Below, in pieces: positions 26,673 through 36,084 of a stretch of DNA of 64,000 nt (positions are counted from its first letter, which is position 1; each line of letters starts with the position of its first letter). Location of the stretch: positions 372,001 to 436,000 of the forward strand of contig JAYQSL010000007.1 in NCBI GenBank assembly GCA_038146865.1, in the 5' to 3' direction. A program made the translations under genes and the position numbers. The stretch is from GCA-2709075 sp038146865. Its GTDB lineage: Bacteria > Pseudomonadota > Alphaproteobacteria > MPNO01 > UBA2964. A model generated the notes under the pieces. That model was not told where the DNA came from, made no database searches, and saw only the letters and a list, made by a program, of their open reading frames with translations.

Positions 26673-27716
26673 ATGCGAAAATCTATGATCACAGCCGGGA
26701 TTGCAGCTGCGGCATTTGGACTAGCTGGTTTAGTCAGTGTTCCGAGTTTTGCAAAGACGGTTACTCTTAAATTACATGTGTTTGTGCCGCCGCCGGCAAA
26801 TCCATTTAAAACCTTTCTTGCTCCATGGGCAAAAAAAGTTGAGAAAGACTCCGGGGGTAAGCTGAAAATACAACTTTATCCATCAATGCAATTGGGAGGA
26901 AAACCGACCCAGCTGGTTGATCAAGTCAAGGACGGCATTGTCGATATAGCTTGGACTCTGCCTGGGTACACCGCCGGTAGGTTTCCCAAACTCGAGGTTT
27001 TCGAGCTTCCGTTCATTCATACCTCGCCGTTGGCCACCACGATGGCTATTCAAGATTTTTACGACAAACATTTAAAGGAAGAGTTCAAGGATTATCACGT
27101 TCTTCTGCTTCATTGTCATGCTGGTTCGCTTTTCCAAACAAAAAAACCCATTCGCAAGTTTGAGGATGTAAAGGGGTTGAAGATCCGTACCGCCACGCGA
27201 GCGGGTGGTTGGTACCTAAAGTCAATTGGAGCGGTTCCGATAGGTGCGCCGCTTCCTGCTATTCCCCAGATGTTGTCAAAAGGCGTAATCGAAGGTGCCC
27301 TGTTACCGTTTGAAATCGCACCGGCGATAAAAATGCAACAATTGGTTAGTAACTTCAGCGTCCTTAGTGGAAGCCAACCTAGAATGAATACGTCAACATT
27401 TTCTTTTTTGATGAATAAAAAAAGCTACGCAAAGCTGCCAGCTGATTTGAAAAAGGTGATTGATAATAATTCGGGTAGAGCTCTCGCGGCTCTTGCAGGA
27501 AAGAACTGGGCCGATATTGAAAATCCCGCGCGCAAAGTAATGGCTTCGAAGAAAAAGAATAAATTTTATACTATTCCTGAGGGAGAAGTCTCAAAATTTA
27601 AGGCAGCAGCCAAGCCAGCAATCGATCGTTGGGTGGCGCAAATGAAGAAGAAAGGCATTGATGGAGAGGCCCTATTAAAAGATGCAAGGGCTATGATTGC
27701 GAAGTATAGCAAGTAA
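26673..27716 (+). CDS. TRAP transporter solute-binding protein (DctP family)
   Basis: A 347-residue periplasmic protein. The ATG at 26673 is preferred, 6 nt after GGGAG; an adjacent ATG at 26670 is possible, and an upstream TTG would disrupt the signal peptide. The signal peptide (MRKSMITAGIAAAAFGLAG) ends near SFA. DctP features are LHVFVPPPANPFKTFLAPWA, LQLGGKPTQLVDQVKDGIVDI-type helix, and the substrate-binding Arg region GLKIRTATRAGGWYLKSIGA. It delivers an organic acid to the QM permease encoded immediately downstream. Ligand unknown. Confidence 0.92.
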   Translation: MRKSMITAGIAAAAFGLAGLVSVPSFAKTVTLKLHVFVPPPANPFKTFLAPWAKKVEKDSGGKLKIQLYPSMQLGGKPTQLVDQVKDGIVDIAWTLPGYTAGRFPKLEVFELPFIHTSPLATTMAIQDFYDKHLKEEFKDYHVLLLHCHAGSLFQTKKPIRKFEDVKGLKIRTATRAGGWYLKSIGAVPIGAPLPAIPQMLSKGVIEGALLPFEIAPAIKMQQLVSNFSVLSGSQPRMNTSTFSFLMNKKSYAKLPADLKKVIDNNSGRALAALAGKNWADIENPARKVMASKKKNKFYTIPEGEVSKFKAAAKPAIDRWVAQMKKKGIDGEALLKDARAMIAKYSK

Positions 27717-27746
27717 TGAGTTCTGATTTTTGCCGTTTTAAAGTCA

Positions 27747-28280
27747 ATGGCAGATCAAGATAAAGACTTACACCGGCCCACTGATATTGTGGGCCGGTTT
27801 TTATTTTCTTTGACCTATTGGTTGGCATTGTGTGGCGGACTTGTCTTATGCGCGATGGCAATTCTTACAACGATCAGTGTTTCGGGAAGATATTTTTTTA
27901 ATTCACCGATTACGGGGGATTTTGAACTTATTGGTATGGGGACGGGAATCGCTGTATTTGCATTCTTACCTTTTTGTCAGTTAACGCGACAGAATGTCAT
28001 TGTCGACTTTTTCTTGAGTCATACCTCCGCGCGGTTTCAGTGTTTTTTCGATTTTCTAGGCAACTTATCATACGGCCTCATCATAACCTTGATGACCTGG
28101 CGTACTCCTATTGGGGGAATGGAGGTTTATAAGAGTGATCAAATGACTTTGATTTTAGAGTTACCTCATTGGTGGGGGTTTCCATCCGCTGTAGGGTGTT
28201 TGGTTATACTCTTGATCGTTTGTGTTTACACGACTGTTCGGAGCCTTAATGAAACTCTGTTGGTTAATAAGCCAGAATGA
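27747..28280 (+). CDS. TRAP transporter small permease (DctQ)
   Basis: A 177-residue protein with four predicted membrane helices, the size and topology of DctQ subunits. Conserved elements are ISVSGRYFFNSPITGDFELIG and the ending ELPHWWGFPSAVGCLVILL. It lies 30 nt after the binding protein and 9 nt before the large permease, in the usual P-Q-M order. Confidence 0.9.
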   Translation: MADQDKDLHRPTDIVGRFLFSLTYWLALCGGLVLCAMAILTTISVSGRYFFNSPITGDFELIGMGTGIAVFAFLPFCQLTRQNVIVDFFLSHTSARFQCFFDFLGNLSYGLIITLMTWRTPIGGMEVYKSDQMTLILELPHWWGFPSAVGCLVILLIVCVYTTVRSLNETLLVNKPE

Positions 28281-28289
28281 GAATTTAGT

Positions 28290-29615
28290 ATGACCGGACT
28301 TGAAATCGGTATCAGTGGCTTCGCGGTATTGTTGCTATTACTGGCCTTTCGTATACCGATAGGAGTCGCAATGCTTCTTGTCGGTCTAGTTGGATATTCG
28401 ATACTGGCTGGTATAGATTCTTTGCTCTCATTTCTAAAAACCGAGATGTTTTATAGGTTCAACACATTTGAACTTTCGGTAATCCCCTTGTTTGTGTTGA
28501 TGGGTCAATTCGCCGCTAAGGCGGGACTTAGCCAGGCATTGTTTAGGGCAGCATACCTGTGGATTGGGCATTATCGTGGTGGTGTTGCCATGGCTGCTGT
28601 GGGCGGTTGTGCAGGATTTGGAGCAGTTGCAGGCTCTTCCCTGGCGACAGCAGCTACCATGGGGCAGGTGGCTCTACCGGAACTACGCCGGTACAAATAT
28701 TCCGGAGCACTTGCAACCGGGTCACTTGCTGCGGGGGGCACGCTGGGTATCCTCATTCCACCATCCGTGGTCCTAATAATCTATGCCATTCTCGTAGAGG
28801 CCAACATTGTTACCCTGTTCCAGGCAGCTTTTTTGCCAGGAATTTTGGCGGCTCTCGGTTATATGCTTACCATAGCGATAATTGTCAGAATTTGGCCCGA
28901 CGCGGGGCCGGCAGCGGATCCAGCATCAAGAGCTGAGAAATGGGCTGCCCTAGTTGAAATTTGGCCTGTCCTATTAATTTTTTTGTTAGTGATGGGCGGT
29001 ATTTATCTCGGGGTTTTTACACCAACCGAAGGAGCGGGTGTTGGGGTCGTAGGAACTTTTATCATCGCGATTACACGCGGCGGCATGAAGGTAGATGATT
29101 TTAAAGAGGCCCTGATAGGGGCTGCTAACACGACCGCTTTGATATTCTTAATTTTATTGGGCGCGGCAATTTTTAATGCTTTTTTGGGGTTTTCGCGTTT
29201 GCCGATGATAGCGGCAGACTTTTTTAGGGAGTCAGGATTGGCACCTATGACCGTGCTTCTGACCATGGTGATCCTGTTTATTATACTCGGTTTTGTTATG
29301 GACTCACTCTCTATGATCCTGCTTACAGTGCCAATTTTTTGGCCGATAATTGCAGCACTTGATTTTGGTCTTCAACCTGAAGATTTGCAGCTTTGGTTTG
29401 GTATCATAGCTTTAATAGTGGTTGAAATGGGCCTGATAACACCGCCTGTTGGGCTCAATGTCTTTATCATCAATACACTAGCTCGCGATGTACCCATGAT
29501 CGAAACTTTCAAGGGTGTCGTGCCGTTTATTTTTTCAGATACTGTCAGGGTAGCTTTGTTGATTGCATTTCCGTGGATTACTCTTGTGGTGCCCAAGTTG
29601 CTGGCAACTGATTAG
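28290..29615 (+). CDS. TRAP transporter large permease (DctM)
   Basis: A 441-residue polytopic protein with ~12 helices. DctM hallmarks are GFGAVAGSSLATAATMGQVA, AAGGTLGILIPPSVVLIIYA, TPTEGAGVGVVG and LITPPVGLNVFII. It moves the solute together with sodium across the inner membrane with the Q subunit. It ends the P-Q-M set; a dioxygenase gene starts 78 nt later on the same strand, suggesting that imported substrate may feed the downstream enzymes (inference). Confidence 0.95.
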   Translation: MTGLEIGISGFAVLLLLLAFRIPIGVAMLLVGLVGYSILAGIDSLLSFLKTEMFYRFNTFELSVIPLFVLMGQFAAKAGLSQALFRAAYLWIGHYRGGVAMAAVGGCAGFGAVAGSSLATAATMGQVALPELRRYKYSGALATGSLAAGGTLGILIPPSVVLIIYAILVEANIVTLFQAAFLPGILAALGYMLTIAIIVRIWPDAGPAADPASRAEKWAALVEIWPVLLIFLLVMGGIYLGVFTPTEGAGVGVVGTFIIAITRGGMKVDDFKEALIGAANTTALIFLILLGAAIFNAFLGFSRLPMIAADFFRESGLAPMTVLLTMVILFIILGFVMDSLSMILLTVPIFWPIIAALDFGLQPEDLQLWFGIIALIVVEMGLITPPVGLNVFIINTLARDVPMIETFKGVVPFIFSDTVRVALLIAFPWITLVVPKLLATD

Positions 29616-29693
29616 GCACAGTTTCAATTCTTGCTCGTCCGCCTATTTGGTTGCTAATATCTCTGATGGAGATGATCTCGTAGCGGAGACTAG

Positions 29694-30572
29694 ATGATGG
29701 ATATGCCTGCTGGCCTCGCCATAAAACCGTTATCGCCACTATGTGGAGCGGAAATTGTGGGAGTTGACTTAAGCCAAGAGTTACCGCAGCAAACAATTGA
29801 AGCCATCCAAAGGGCTTGGAATCAGTATGTGGTGCTTATCTTTAGAGGCCAAGAGCTATCGGAGGAAGCTCAGTTGAGATTTGCTTCTTGTTTTGGTGAG
29901 CTCGGGAAAAGAAAAAAGCCCCCAGATGAACTTAAAAAACGGGTTACAGGGACAGAACAATTCACACCGGAAGTTATGTTAGTTAGCAACAAAAGAGTTG
30001 ATGGTAAGCCTGTCGGAGCTTTTGGTGATGGAGAAATGTGGTTTCATATAGATTCGGGTTATGCGGAGTCTCCTTACGCGTATACATTTCTTTATGGGGT
30101 GGAGCTGCCCTCATGGGGTGGTAATACGCGTTTTGCTAACACCGTAGCGGCCTACGAAGAGCTTCCGCAAAAGGTAAAAGATAAGCTCAAAGGCAAAAAG
30201 GCGCTGCATATCCATGAATATGAGCGCCGCCAACGCGTCCCACTCCGGGATGACATCAGCGGATCCCCACATTGGTTCCATCCAGTATTGATTGAGCATC
30301 CCAAAAGCGGGCGCACAGCACTTTTTGTAGATCGTCTTATGACGAGAAGAATAGAGGGCGTATCTCTGGAAGAAAGTGAAGAACTATTGGCATTTCTGTA
30401 TGATCACGTTGAACAAGAAAAGTTTGTTTTTGAACATGAATGGGCGTTGGGAGACGTGGTTATGTGGGATAATCTGGCGACAATTCACGGACGAACCTAT
30501 TTCCCGGAAACCGAGACCAGGTTGCTGCGGCGGTGCACTATTGAGGGAAGTCCACTTAAAATGGCAGGGTGA
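29694..30572 (+). CDS. TauD/TfdA family Fe(II)/2-oxoglutarate dioxygenase (1)
   Basis: A 292-residue dioxygenase. The metal-binding facial triad is His118 and Asp120 in MWFHIDSG and a distal His265 in WDNLATIHGR, with the 2-oxoglutarate-binding Arg in ETRLLRRCTI. The N-terminal ICGAEIVGVDLSQ-like segment (residues 15-30) is typical of TauD. Family members hydroxylate sulfonates, aryloxyacids or amino acids. It follows the TRAP permease and overlaps the next dioxygenase start region. It resembles the dioxygenase at 33816 more than its direct neighbour. Confidence 0.9.
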   Translation: MMDMPAGLAIKPLSPLCGAEIVGVDLSQELPQQTIEAIQRAWNQYVVLIFRGQELSEEAQLRFASCFGELGKRKKPPDELKKRVTGTEQFTPEVMLVSNKRVDGKPVGAFGDGEMWFHIDSGYAESPYAYTFLYGVELPSWGGNTRFANTVAAYEELPQKVKDKLKGKKALHIHEYERRQRVPLRDDISGSPHWFHPVLIEHPKSGRTALFVDRLMTRRIEGVSLEESEELLAFLYDHVEQEKFVFEHEWALGDVVMWDNLATIHGRTYFPETETRLLRRCTIEGSPLKMAG

Positions 30573-30574
30573 AA

Positions 30575-31627
30575 ATGAATAATTGGCAACAATCTAGTAT
30601 TGCACGACAGCCGGCGGAGCTTGGAAAAATCATTGTCGATCCGGCGGAATGGTACCCGAGTCAGATGGATGGTCAAGATTTCTGGATTTGGGAGATGACC
30701 GAAAAGGAGCTGTCAGAGACTAAAGAGGCGATAGCTGTTGCTGAGATCAAAAACAGAGATTTATTGGATATTGAAAAAAATAATTTTTCTCTTCCAACTT
30801 TTGCTAATGGGCTTTCAAAAATTAGTAAAGAATTGACCAATGGTCGCGGATTTGTCCTGCTTCGGGGGTTGGATGCGGACCAATTAACAAGGAAACAATA
30901 CGCAACCGCTTTTTGGGGTATTGGTCGCCATATTGGTGATCCGTTATGTCAGAACGCGAAAGGCCACATGCTAGGTCACGTAAAGGATTTGAACGCTGAC
31001 TACCGAAAAGTTCGCGGATATATGACAAATGCCCACATGGCGTTCCATTGCGATCAAGCAGATTTAATAGCACTTGGGTGTGTTCATAATGCAAAGTCAG
31101 GTGGGCATCACATGGTTTGCTCCTCTGTCTCGTTGTATAACGAGATGCTTCGCCGCGAACCAGATGCGGTTCGGATATTGGGTCAACTATTTTACCGTTC
31201 CCGACAGGGTGAAATTCCCCCCGGTGAGACTGACCCTTGGGTGCGTCAGCCAGTATTTGGGTTTAAGGATGGTTATTTCGCGGCTCGGGGAGTATCTGCC
31301 GCTATTGAAAAGGCGCAAGGCTTGCCCGGCGTCCCTCTATTAACTCCCGCCGAGCGTGATGCGCTCCAATTATTTAAGGAGATGGCCCCTGAACTCGCCA
31401 TAGAAATACCATTTGAGCATGGAGACATTTTGTTTATGTGTAACCATGTTACCCTCCACTCTCGAACTGAGTTTGAGGATTGGCCGGAACAAGAAAGAAA
31501 ACGATATCTTATTAGACTTTGGCTAACTACTCGGGGTGCTCGGCCAGTGCCTGAAGAAATCAGTCGTTGGTCAAACGGGGTCTATACGGAAGAAACGAAA
31601 TTTTACGCACCTCTTGAGGCCGCATAA
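30575..31627 (+). CDS. TauD/TfdA family Fe(II)/2-oxoglutarate dioxygenase (2)
   Basis: A 350-residue dioxygenase of the longer TauD/CAS-like type. The metal motif HxD is in NAHMAFHCDQADLIAL (His158, Asp160) and the distal His in FMCNHVTLHSRTEF; the C-terminal RYLIRLWLTT carries the 2-oxoglutarate Arg. The ATG at 30575 is preferred, with AGGG upstream; a GTG at 30569 overlaps the previous stop. Its different length and motif context suggest a separate reaction from dioxygenase 1, with which it is translationally linked. Substrate unknown. Confidence 0.88.
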   Translation: MNNWQQSSIARQPAELGKIIVDPAEWYPSQMDGQDFWIWEMTEKELSETKEAIAVAEIKNRDLLDIEKNNFSLPTFANGLSKISKELTNGRGFVLLRGLDADQLTRKQYATAFWGIGRHIGDPLCQNAKGHMLGHVKDLNADYRKVRGYMTNAHMAFHCDQADLIALGCVHNAKSGGHHMVCSSVSLYNEMLRREPDAVRILGQLFYRSRQGEIPPGETDPWVRQPVFGFKDGYFAARGVSAAIEKAQGLPGVPLLTPAERDALQLFKEMAPELAIEIPFEHGDILFMCNHVTLHSRTEFEDWPEQERKRYLIRLWLTTRGARPVPEEISRWSNGVYTEETKFYAPLEAA

Positions 31628-31837
31628 CCTGTAACATTTGCCTTTATCTCAAATAGGTAAAGTTAGGCTTTTCTTAAATAGAACCCAAGTGACCTTAAAA
31701 TGACGGGAAGCTTGGAAAAAACCGATCTGCAGCTCAGGTCTTGATCTTTTTTATCATTTTGTCGGCAATTTCACATTTTCCCTAGGAAAGCGAAATGTTA
31801 GCTTGCTCCCGCTTGTCTTTTCCAATGGAGGGTTTTT

Positions 31838-33357
31838 ATGGAGGGGGATGAAAAAAGGGTCCTGTTCAAGGGAGGACTTGTTTATCAACACGACGGTGAT
31901 GTTCATCACCCTCGCCTCGCCGACATAATGGTGGCTGGTAATAAAATTTTAAAGATAGGATCTGATCTTCCCGAGGGGGGGCGGAGATCATTGATGTCAA
32001 GGATCACCTCATAGTTCCTGGCATGATCAATGCGCACTATCATTCCCACGATACCTTGTGTAGAGGCTTATTTGAAGAGATGCCTCTTGAGTACTGGCTC
32101 CTTTACACGCTGCCGATGGGAGCTAATCGAACCAAGGAGGAGGTTCGATTAAGAACTCTTGTGGGCGCGCTAGAGTCTATGCGCTGCGGGATAACAACGG
32201 TTCAGGATATGCTGGGATTAATACCACTGACTGAAGAATATTTAGATGTGGTTGTGGACGCGTATCATGAAATTGGCGAGCGGGTAATATTCTCGCCAAT
32301 GGTGTTCGATATTCCAGCGATTGGGATGATCAGATCGCGTGACGAGTTGCCGGATAACATACAGAAGATGCTGGGAACAGAGGCGCTAGATGCCAAATCT
32401 CAACTCGATTTTCTTGACCACCAAATGAAGCGAAGACCTGCAAGCGGTATACTGAATTGGGCAATTGGACCGTTTGCACCTCAGCGTTGCACTCCGAACT
32501 TGATTGAAGGTTGCGCAGATTTAGCCGATGCTCATGATCTTGGAGTCTACATACATACCTATGAAACTAGGGCTCAGGTATTAATGGCGCGTGAGAAATA
32601 CGGGGCTTATGACGGCTCTTTTATTCGCTATATGCAAGCCCATGGATTGTTGAATCATAGATTGAATATCGCGCATTCAGTATGGTTAAGTCGAGAGGAG
32701 ATGGATTTGATGGCCGCAGCGGACGCTGGGGCAGTTCTGTGTCACAACAGTAATATGAAGCTCAAAAGCGGTGTTTCCCCGATTCTCGATATGAGAGCAG
32801 CAGGAATGAGGGTGGGTTTAGGGTGCGATAATTGTTCCGGATCTGACGTTCAAAACATGTTCCAAGCTATGAAGTCGTATTGCATGCTTGCTGCAATCAG
32901 CGACCCATTACCTGGCGATAATTTAAGTCACGAAGCTCTCAAAAACGCTACGTTAGGAGGAGCAAGGACAGCTTTGTTACATGAGGAGTTGGGAGCTCTA
33001 AAAGAAGGTTACAAAGCCGATTTTATGACAATCGATATGAAGGATGTTGCTTGGTTGCCGTTTAACAGTGCCGCCAGGCAATTAGTTTATACGGAAACAG
33101 GCCGTTCCATAGATAACGTTGTTATTGATGGGCGGGTGGTGATACGAGATAAAAAATGTACCACCATTAACGAAGAAGATTTAAGATCTGAAGTAGAAGA
33201 TTTAATGACCAGTTTTATACCAGAGTTTGAGAAAGTTAAGGCATCACGAGAAGAAGCTCTGCCACACATGCTTAAAGCGCATAATAACGTGTGGAACACC
33301 GACATTGGACTGAGGCGATTTATTGCCCGAACAAATTATGGCGATGGTGATCTTTAA
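31838..33357 (+). pseudogene. Amidohydrolase (chlorohydrolase/deaminase type) split by a frameshift in a G tract
   Basis: The gene begins at the ATG at 31838, 5 nt after GGAGGG, and encodes a normal amidohydrolase N-terminus (FKGGLVYQHDGDV, then ADIMVAGNKILKIG). The frame then meets a run of seven G at 31975-31981 and ends at a TAG near 32006. The rest of the protein continues in the +1-shifted frame (EIIDVKDHLIVPGMINAHYH) to 33357. One extra G would restore a 506-residue protein. The metal site HxH is in NAHYHSHD; HSVWLS, LCHNSNMKLKSG and GCDNCSGSD complete the active site. The first Met after the break lies inside the conserved PGMINAHYH strand, so the downstream part alone is not a natural gene. 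Either a sequencing error, a real lesion or slippage explains it. Confidence 0.82.
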
Positions 33358-33382
33358 TCCCGTTTAAGAAGGAGATCTGAGC

Positions 33383-33784
33383 ATGAGCGATGAAATTAAA
33401 ATCAGACACACATGTTTGAGAGTAAGAGACCTGGAGAAATCAGTAGATTTCTATACCTCTTTGCTAGGCATGGAACTAATGCGTCGCCGCGAGTCACCAG
33501 AACGTGGTGAAACCGTCGCATATGTAGGGTATGGAGAAGAGTCAAAGAACCACGCATTAGAGTTGGTGCAAGAACACGAGCCCCCAATCCAATACGCGCA
33601 TGGTAATACATACGGTCACATCGCCCTTCTAGTTCCGGATGTTGGAGTTATGGCAGACAAATTGAAAACTGCCGGCGTAGAATTTGTCCTGGACCCGCAT
33701 TACGTTAAAGCGGGTAATCCAAATAAGATTGCCTTTTTTAAAGATCCCGATGGCTATGAAGTTGAACTCACCGAACGAAAATAG
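33383..33784 (+). CDS. VOC family protein, lactoylglutathione lyase-like
   Basis: A 133-residue glyoxalase I-type protein. All four metal ligands of glyoxalase I are present: His9 (RHTCLRV), Glu60 (NHALELV), His79 (TYGHIALLV) and Glu128 (DGYEVELTE). The GAAT-like MRRRESPERGETVAYVGYGE region fits GloA. It would isomerise the methylglyoxal-glutathione hemithioacetal, but position inside a catabolic region leaves another substrate possible. It is 25 nt after the amidohydrolase with AAGGAG upstream. Confidence 0.85.
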   Translation: MSDEIKIRHTCLRVRDLEKSVDFYTSLLGMELMRRRESPERGETVAYVGYGEESKNHALELVQEHEPPIQYAHGNTYGHIALLVPDVGVMADKLKTAGVEFVLDPHYVKAGNPNKIAFFKDPDGYEVELTERK

Positions 33785-33815
33785 AAACTGAGTTTCAACT
33801 TTTTAACGACTCAAA

Positions 33816-34691
33816 TTAATAGTCTACTGCCTCTTCATCGCCTGGTTCAGATACCGTATACCTTCTTAACAGGCGGGTCTCTTCTTTTGGAAAATCTGTT
33901 CGTGCGTGATTTAGACAACGATTATCCCAAATGAGTAAATCGTCAGGGGTCCATTTGTGAGAATATATGAATTCTTCCTTTTCTGCGTGGTTGAAGAGAA
34001 ATTCGAGTAGATCATCGCTTTCTGAGCGACTAAAACCGTCGATATAACGGGTCATTAAACGGCTTAAATATAAGGTTTTTCGGCCACTCACGGGGTGTGT
34101 TTTGACCAACGAATGCAATGCATTCGGATAGTCAGAGTTGGTTTCAATTTCTTGATTCTGGTCTCTTAGAGTGGAGCCGTAATCATAGATATGCCTTGCT
34201 TTCAAATGCTTGATTTGATCTTTGATGTCCTCTGGCAACGCGTCATATGCGGCCCTCAGGTCGGCAAACATTGTTTCGCCGCCAGCCGATGGTATTTTGA
34301 TCCCGTAAAGGGTTGTCGCTCTATATGGCTTATTGCGGTGAGACCCGTCAGAATGAAAGAACATCTCTCCATCTGGGAGGGATCCGATAGGTTTTCCATT
34401 CTTACGAATGTTGGAGACGAGCATTACTCCCCGCTTTTTGCTGCGTTTTACGTCCCCATTACTCCGATCCCGGTAGCCTCCGTCGACTTGCCCAAAGCAT
34501 GCCGCAAATCGCTGTTGGTCCTGTGATCCAAGGCGCTGATTTGGGAAACATAGGACGGAATACTCTGCAAATGCGGCATGGACATCTGCCAATAAATTCT
34601 TATCGACCGGATTACTCCAATCAATTCCGGTAATTCTTGCCGCAAAATGCGAAGAGAGTTTTTCGATCGCAATTTCTCTTAACAATGCCAT
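33816..34691 (-). CDS. TauD/TfdA family Fe(II)/2-oxoglutarate dioxygenase (3)
   Basis: A 291-residue dioxygenase starting at the ATG at 34691; a longer frame to 34715 adds eight hydrophobic residues with no support. Metal ligands: His113 and Asp115 in MFFHSDGSH, and a distal His in WDNRCLNHARTDF, with Arg in ETRLLRRYTV. It shares many local segments with the dioxygenase at 29694 (LVSN, GEM.FH.D, RLMTR.I.G, WDN, EETRLLRR), so the two are paralogues placed in opposite orientations around the amidohydrolase. Substrate unknown. Confidence 0.9.
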   Translation of the reverse strand: MALLREIAIEKLSSHFAARITGIDWSNPVDKNLLADVHAAFAEYSVLCFPNQRLGSQDQQRFAACFGQVDGGYRDRSNGDVKRSKKRGVMLVSNIRKNGKPIGSLPDGEMFFHSDGSHRNKPYRATTLYGIKIPSAGGETMFADLRAAYDALPEDIKDQIKHLKARHIYDYGSTLRDQNQEIETNSDYPNALHSLVKTHPVSGRKTLYLSRLMTRYIDGFSRSESDDLLEFLFNHAEKEEFIYSHKWTPDDLLIWDNRCLNHARTDFPKEETRLLRRYTVSEPGDEEAVDY

Positions 34692-34831
34692 GAGAACCGT
34701 CCCAAAAATAAACAAACAAAATTAATTGCTATACTCTAGAGCAAGGCAGATATGCTGTCACGCAGCGCGTTGACGAAACGTCCTACTCGTGTTTCTTCTG
34801 TATCATATTGATCAAAAGCCGGAGGGGTATA

Positions 34832-35365
34832 ATGAACGTTGCGCGCCATCCCAGAGATCCCGAACTAGAGGGTGTTTCCTTAGAAGAGATAGCTGATAAA
34901 TACATTGCGAGATTTAATGAGCGTTACGCCGATTGGGAGGCGTTTGAGGATGCTAAGATTGACGGGTGGAAAAGGGCGCAGCACAGATATATCGGGGCCG
35001 GTGGCTCTGGAAAACATGACGAACAAAATGTGATTCCGCCGCGTGCCCATACGTTGTCGATAATGTACGTGGAGCCGGGGCAGGGCAATGCACCTCATAC
35101 TCATGAGGTTGAAGAAACGTTTTTTGTTCTGGAGGGACAACTGGATGTTTTTATTGAGGACGAGCTTGGGAACCGTATCACAAAAAGGCTCGGTAAATGG
35201 GATTGTATCACAAGCCCCCCCGGTGTCATTCATGGGTATGACAATAACAGCCTTCAACCGGTTTATTTCCAGGTAATGTTGGGAAAGGGAAGACCTGAAA
35301 CAATGGGATATTCAGATGACGAACTCTATGCGCGTCGTGATGCCCATCTAACGGAAGGAGTTTAA
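34832..35365 (+). CDS. Cupin domain-containing protein
   Basis: A 177-residue protein; the ATG at 34832 follows GGAGGGG (34821-34827). The N-terminal ~65 residues are charged and helical. The cupin barrel shows EPGQGNAPHTHEVEETFFVLEG-type motif 1 (His, His, Glu) and motif 2 in CITSPPGVIHGYDNN. Single-domain cupins of this type include metal-dependent dioxygenases, isomerases and sugar-binding proteins; no specific activity can be assigned. It is divergent from dioxygenase 3 and ends overlapping the convergent VUT gene by 4 nt. Confidence 0.85.
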   Translation: MNVARHPRDPELEGVSLEEIADKYIARFNERYADWEAFEDAKIDGWKRAQHRYIGAGGSGKHDEQNVIPPRAHTLSIMYVEPGQGNAPHTHEVEETFFVLEGQLDVFIEDELGNRITKRLGKWDCITSPPGVIHGYDNNSLQPVYFQVMLGKGRPETMGYSDDELYARRDAHLTEGV

Positions 35366-35937
35366 GCCGGTTTAAGACCAAGTTTTTGATCTCTTGCTCT
35401 CAGCCAAGCAATGAGAGGTATCGCTAGGGTAATCACCCATGCCTTCCCAATGATTTGTGGAATGAGAAATTCCATGTTGCCGAAAGCCAGGTAGAGAAAG
35501 AGGGCACTATCCACGACTAGCCCAATTGCGCCGCTCGCAAACACCGCAAGTACGAAACGTTTTCTCTGAAGTGGAGTGTAAATCGCGCAGTCAGCTAATT
35601 CCGATAGGAGAAAAGCCGTACCTGATGCAAATAATAAACTAGGTGGAGCCAAGAAGGCGGAGAGAAAAGCCCCTAAAAATATGGCCGCTATACACCAGAC
35701 AATTCCTAATCGACGTTGAACTAAATCTCTGAAAATTAACGCGAGTCCGACTACAATAACTCCGCTTGGGGCCAACATATCTGGTGCTACTGGAATTAGA
35801 CAAGGCCCGTTCTCGATACAGGATGTACCAACATTCATGATCATCCAGTTTGCGCCGGGGATACACAGCGTGAATGCTGCTAAAAAGATGAACCCTTCTA
35901 TCTGAGTGCGTTTTTTTTTATCAGTATGATATAACAT
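35362..35937 (-). CDS. VUT family transporter (queuosine-precursor/vitamin uptake type)
   Basis: A 191-residue membrane protein with about six helices. The segment APSGVIVVGLALIFRDLVQR and the following FASGTAFLLSELADCAIYTPL are typical of the VUT/YhhQ family, in which YhhQ imports preQ0/preQ1. The N-terminal insertion with several Cys (GTSCIENGPCLIP) is unusual. Its ligand is uncertain; the queuosine genes at 44321-48076 make a queuosine precursor a reasonable guess. It is convergent with the cupin gene. Confidence 0.75.
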   Translation of the reverse strand: MLYHTDKKKRTQIEGFIFLAAFTLCIPGANWMIMNVGTSCIENGPCLIPVAPDMLAPSGVIVVGLALIFRDLVQRRLGIVWCIAAIFLGAFLSAFLAPPSLLFASGTAFLLSELADCAIYTPLQRKRFVLAVFASGAIGLVVDSALFLYLAFGNMEFLIPQIIGKAWVITLAIPLIAWLRARDQKLGLKPA

Positions 35938-36084
35938 CGGTGTCCCAATAACTTTTCGTCACATTTGCTACAGGTTGGAACGTTATGGCGCAACAGTTAT
36001 TCGGTACAACGAGGAATTTCTGTCGGCAATAAAGCTATAATGTTAATTCCGATGCCAAGAGAATGGTGAGATAATGGCGTTGCC

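Noticed and set aside
33784..33802. Possible terminator after the glyoxalase-type gene
   Set aside because: The stem GAAAC/GTTTC is only 5 bp and A/T-rich, too weak to call.
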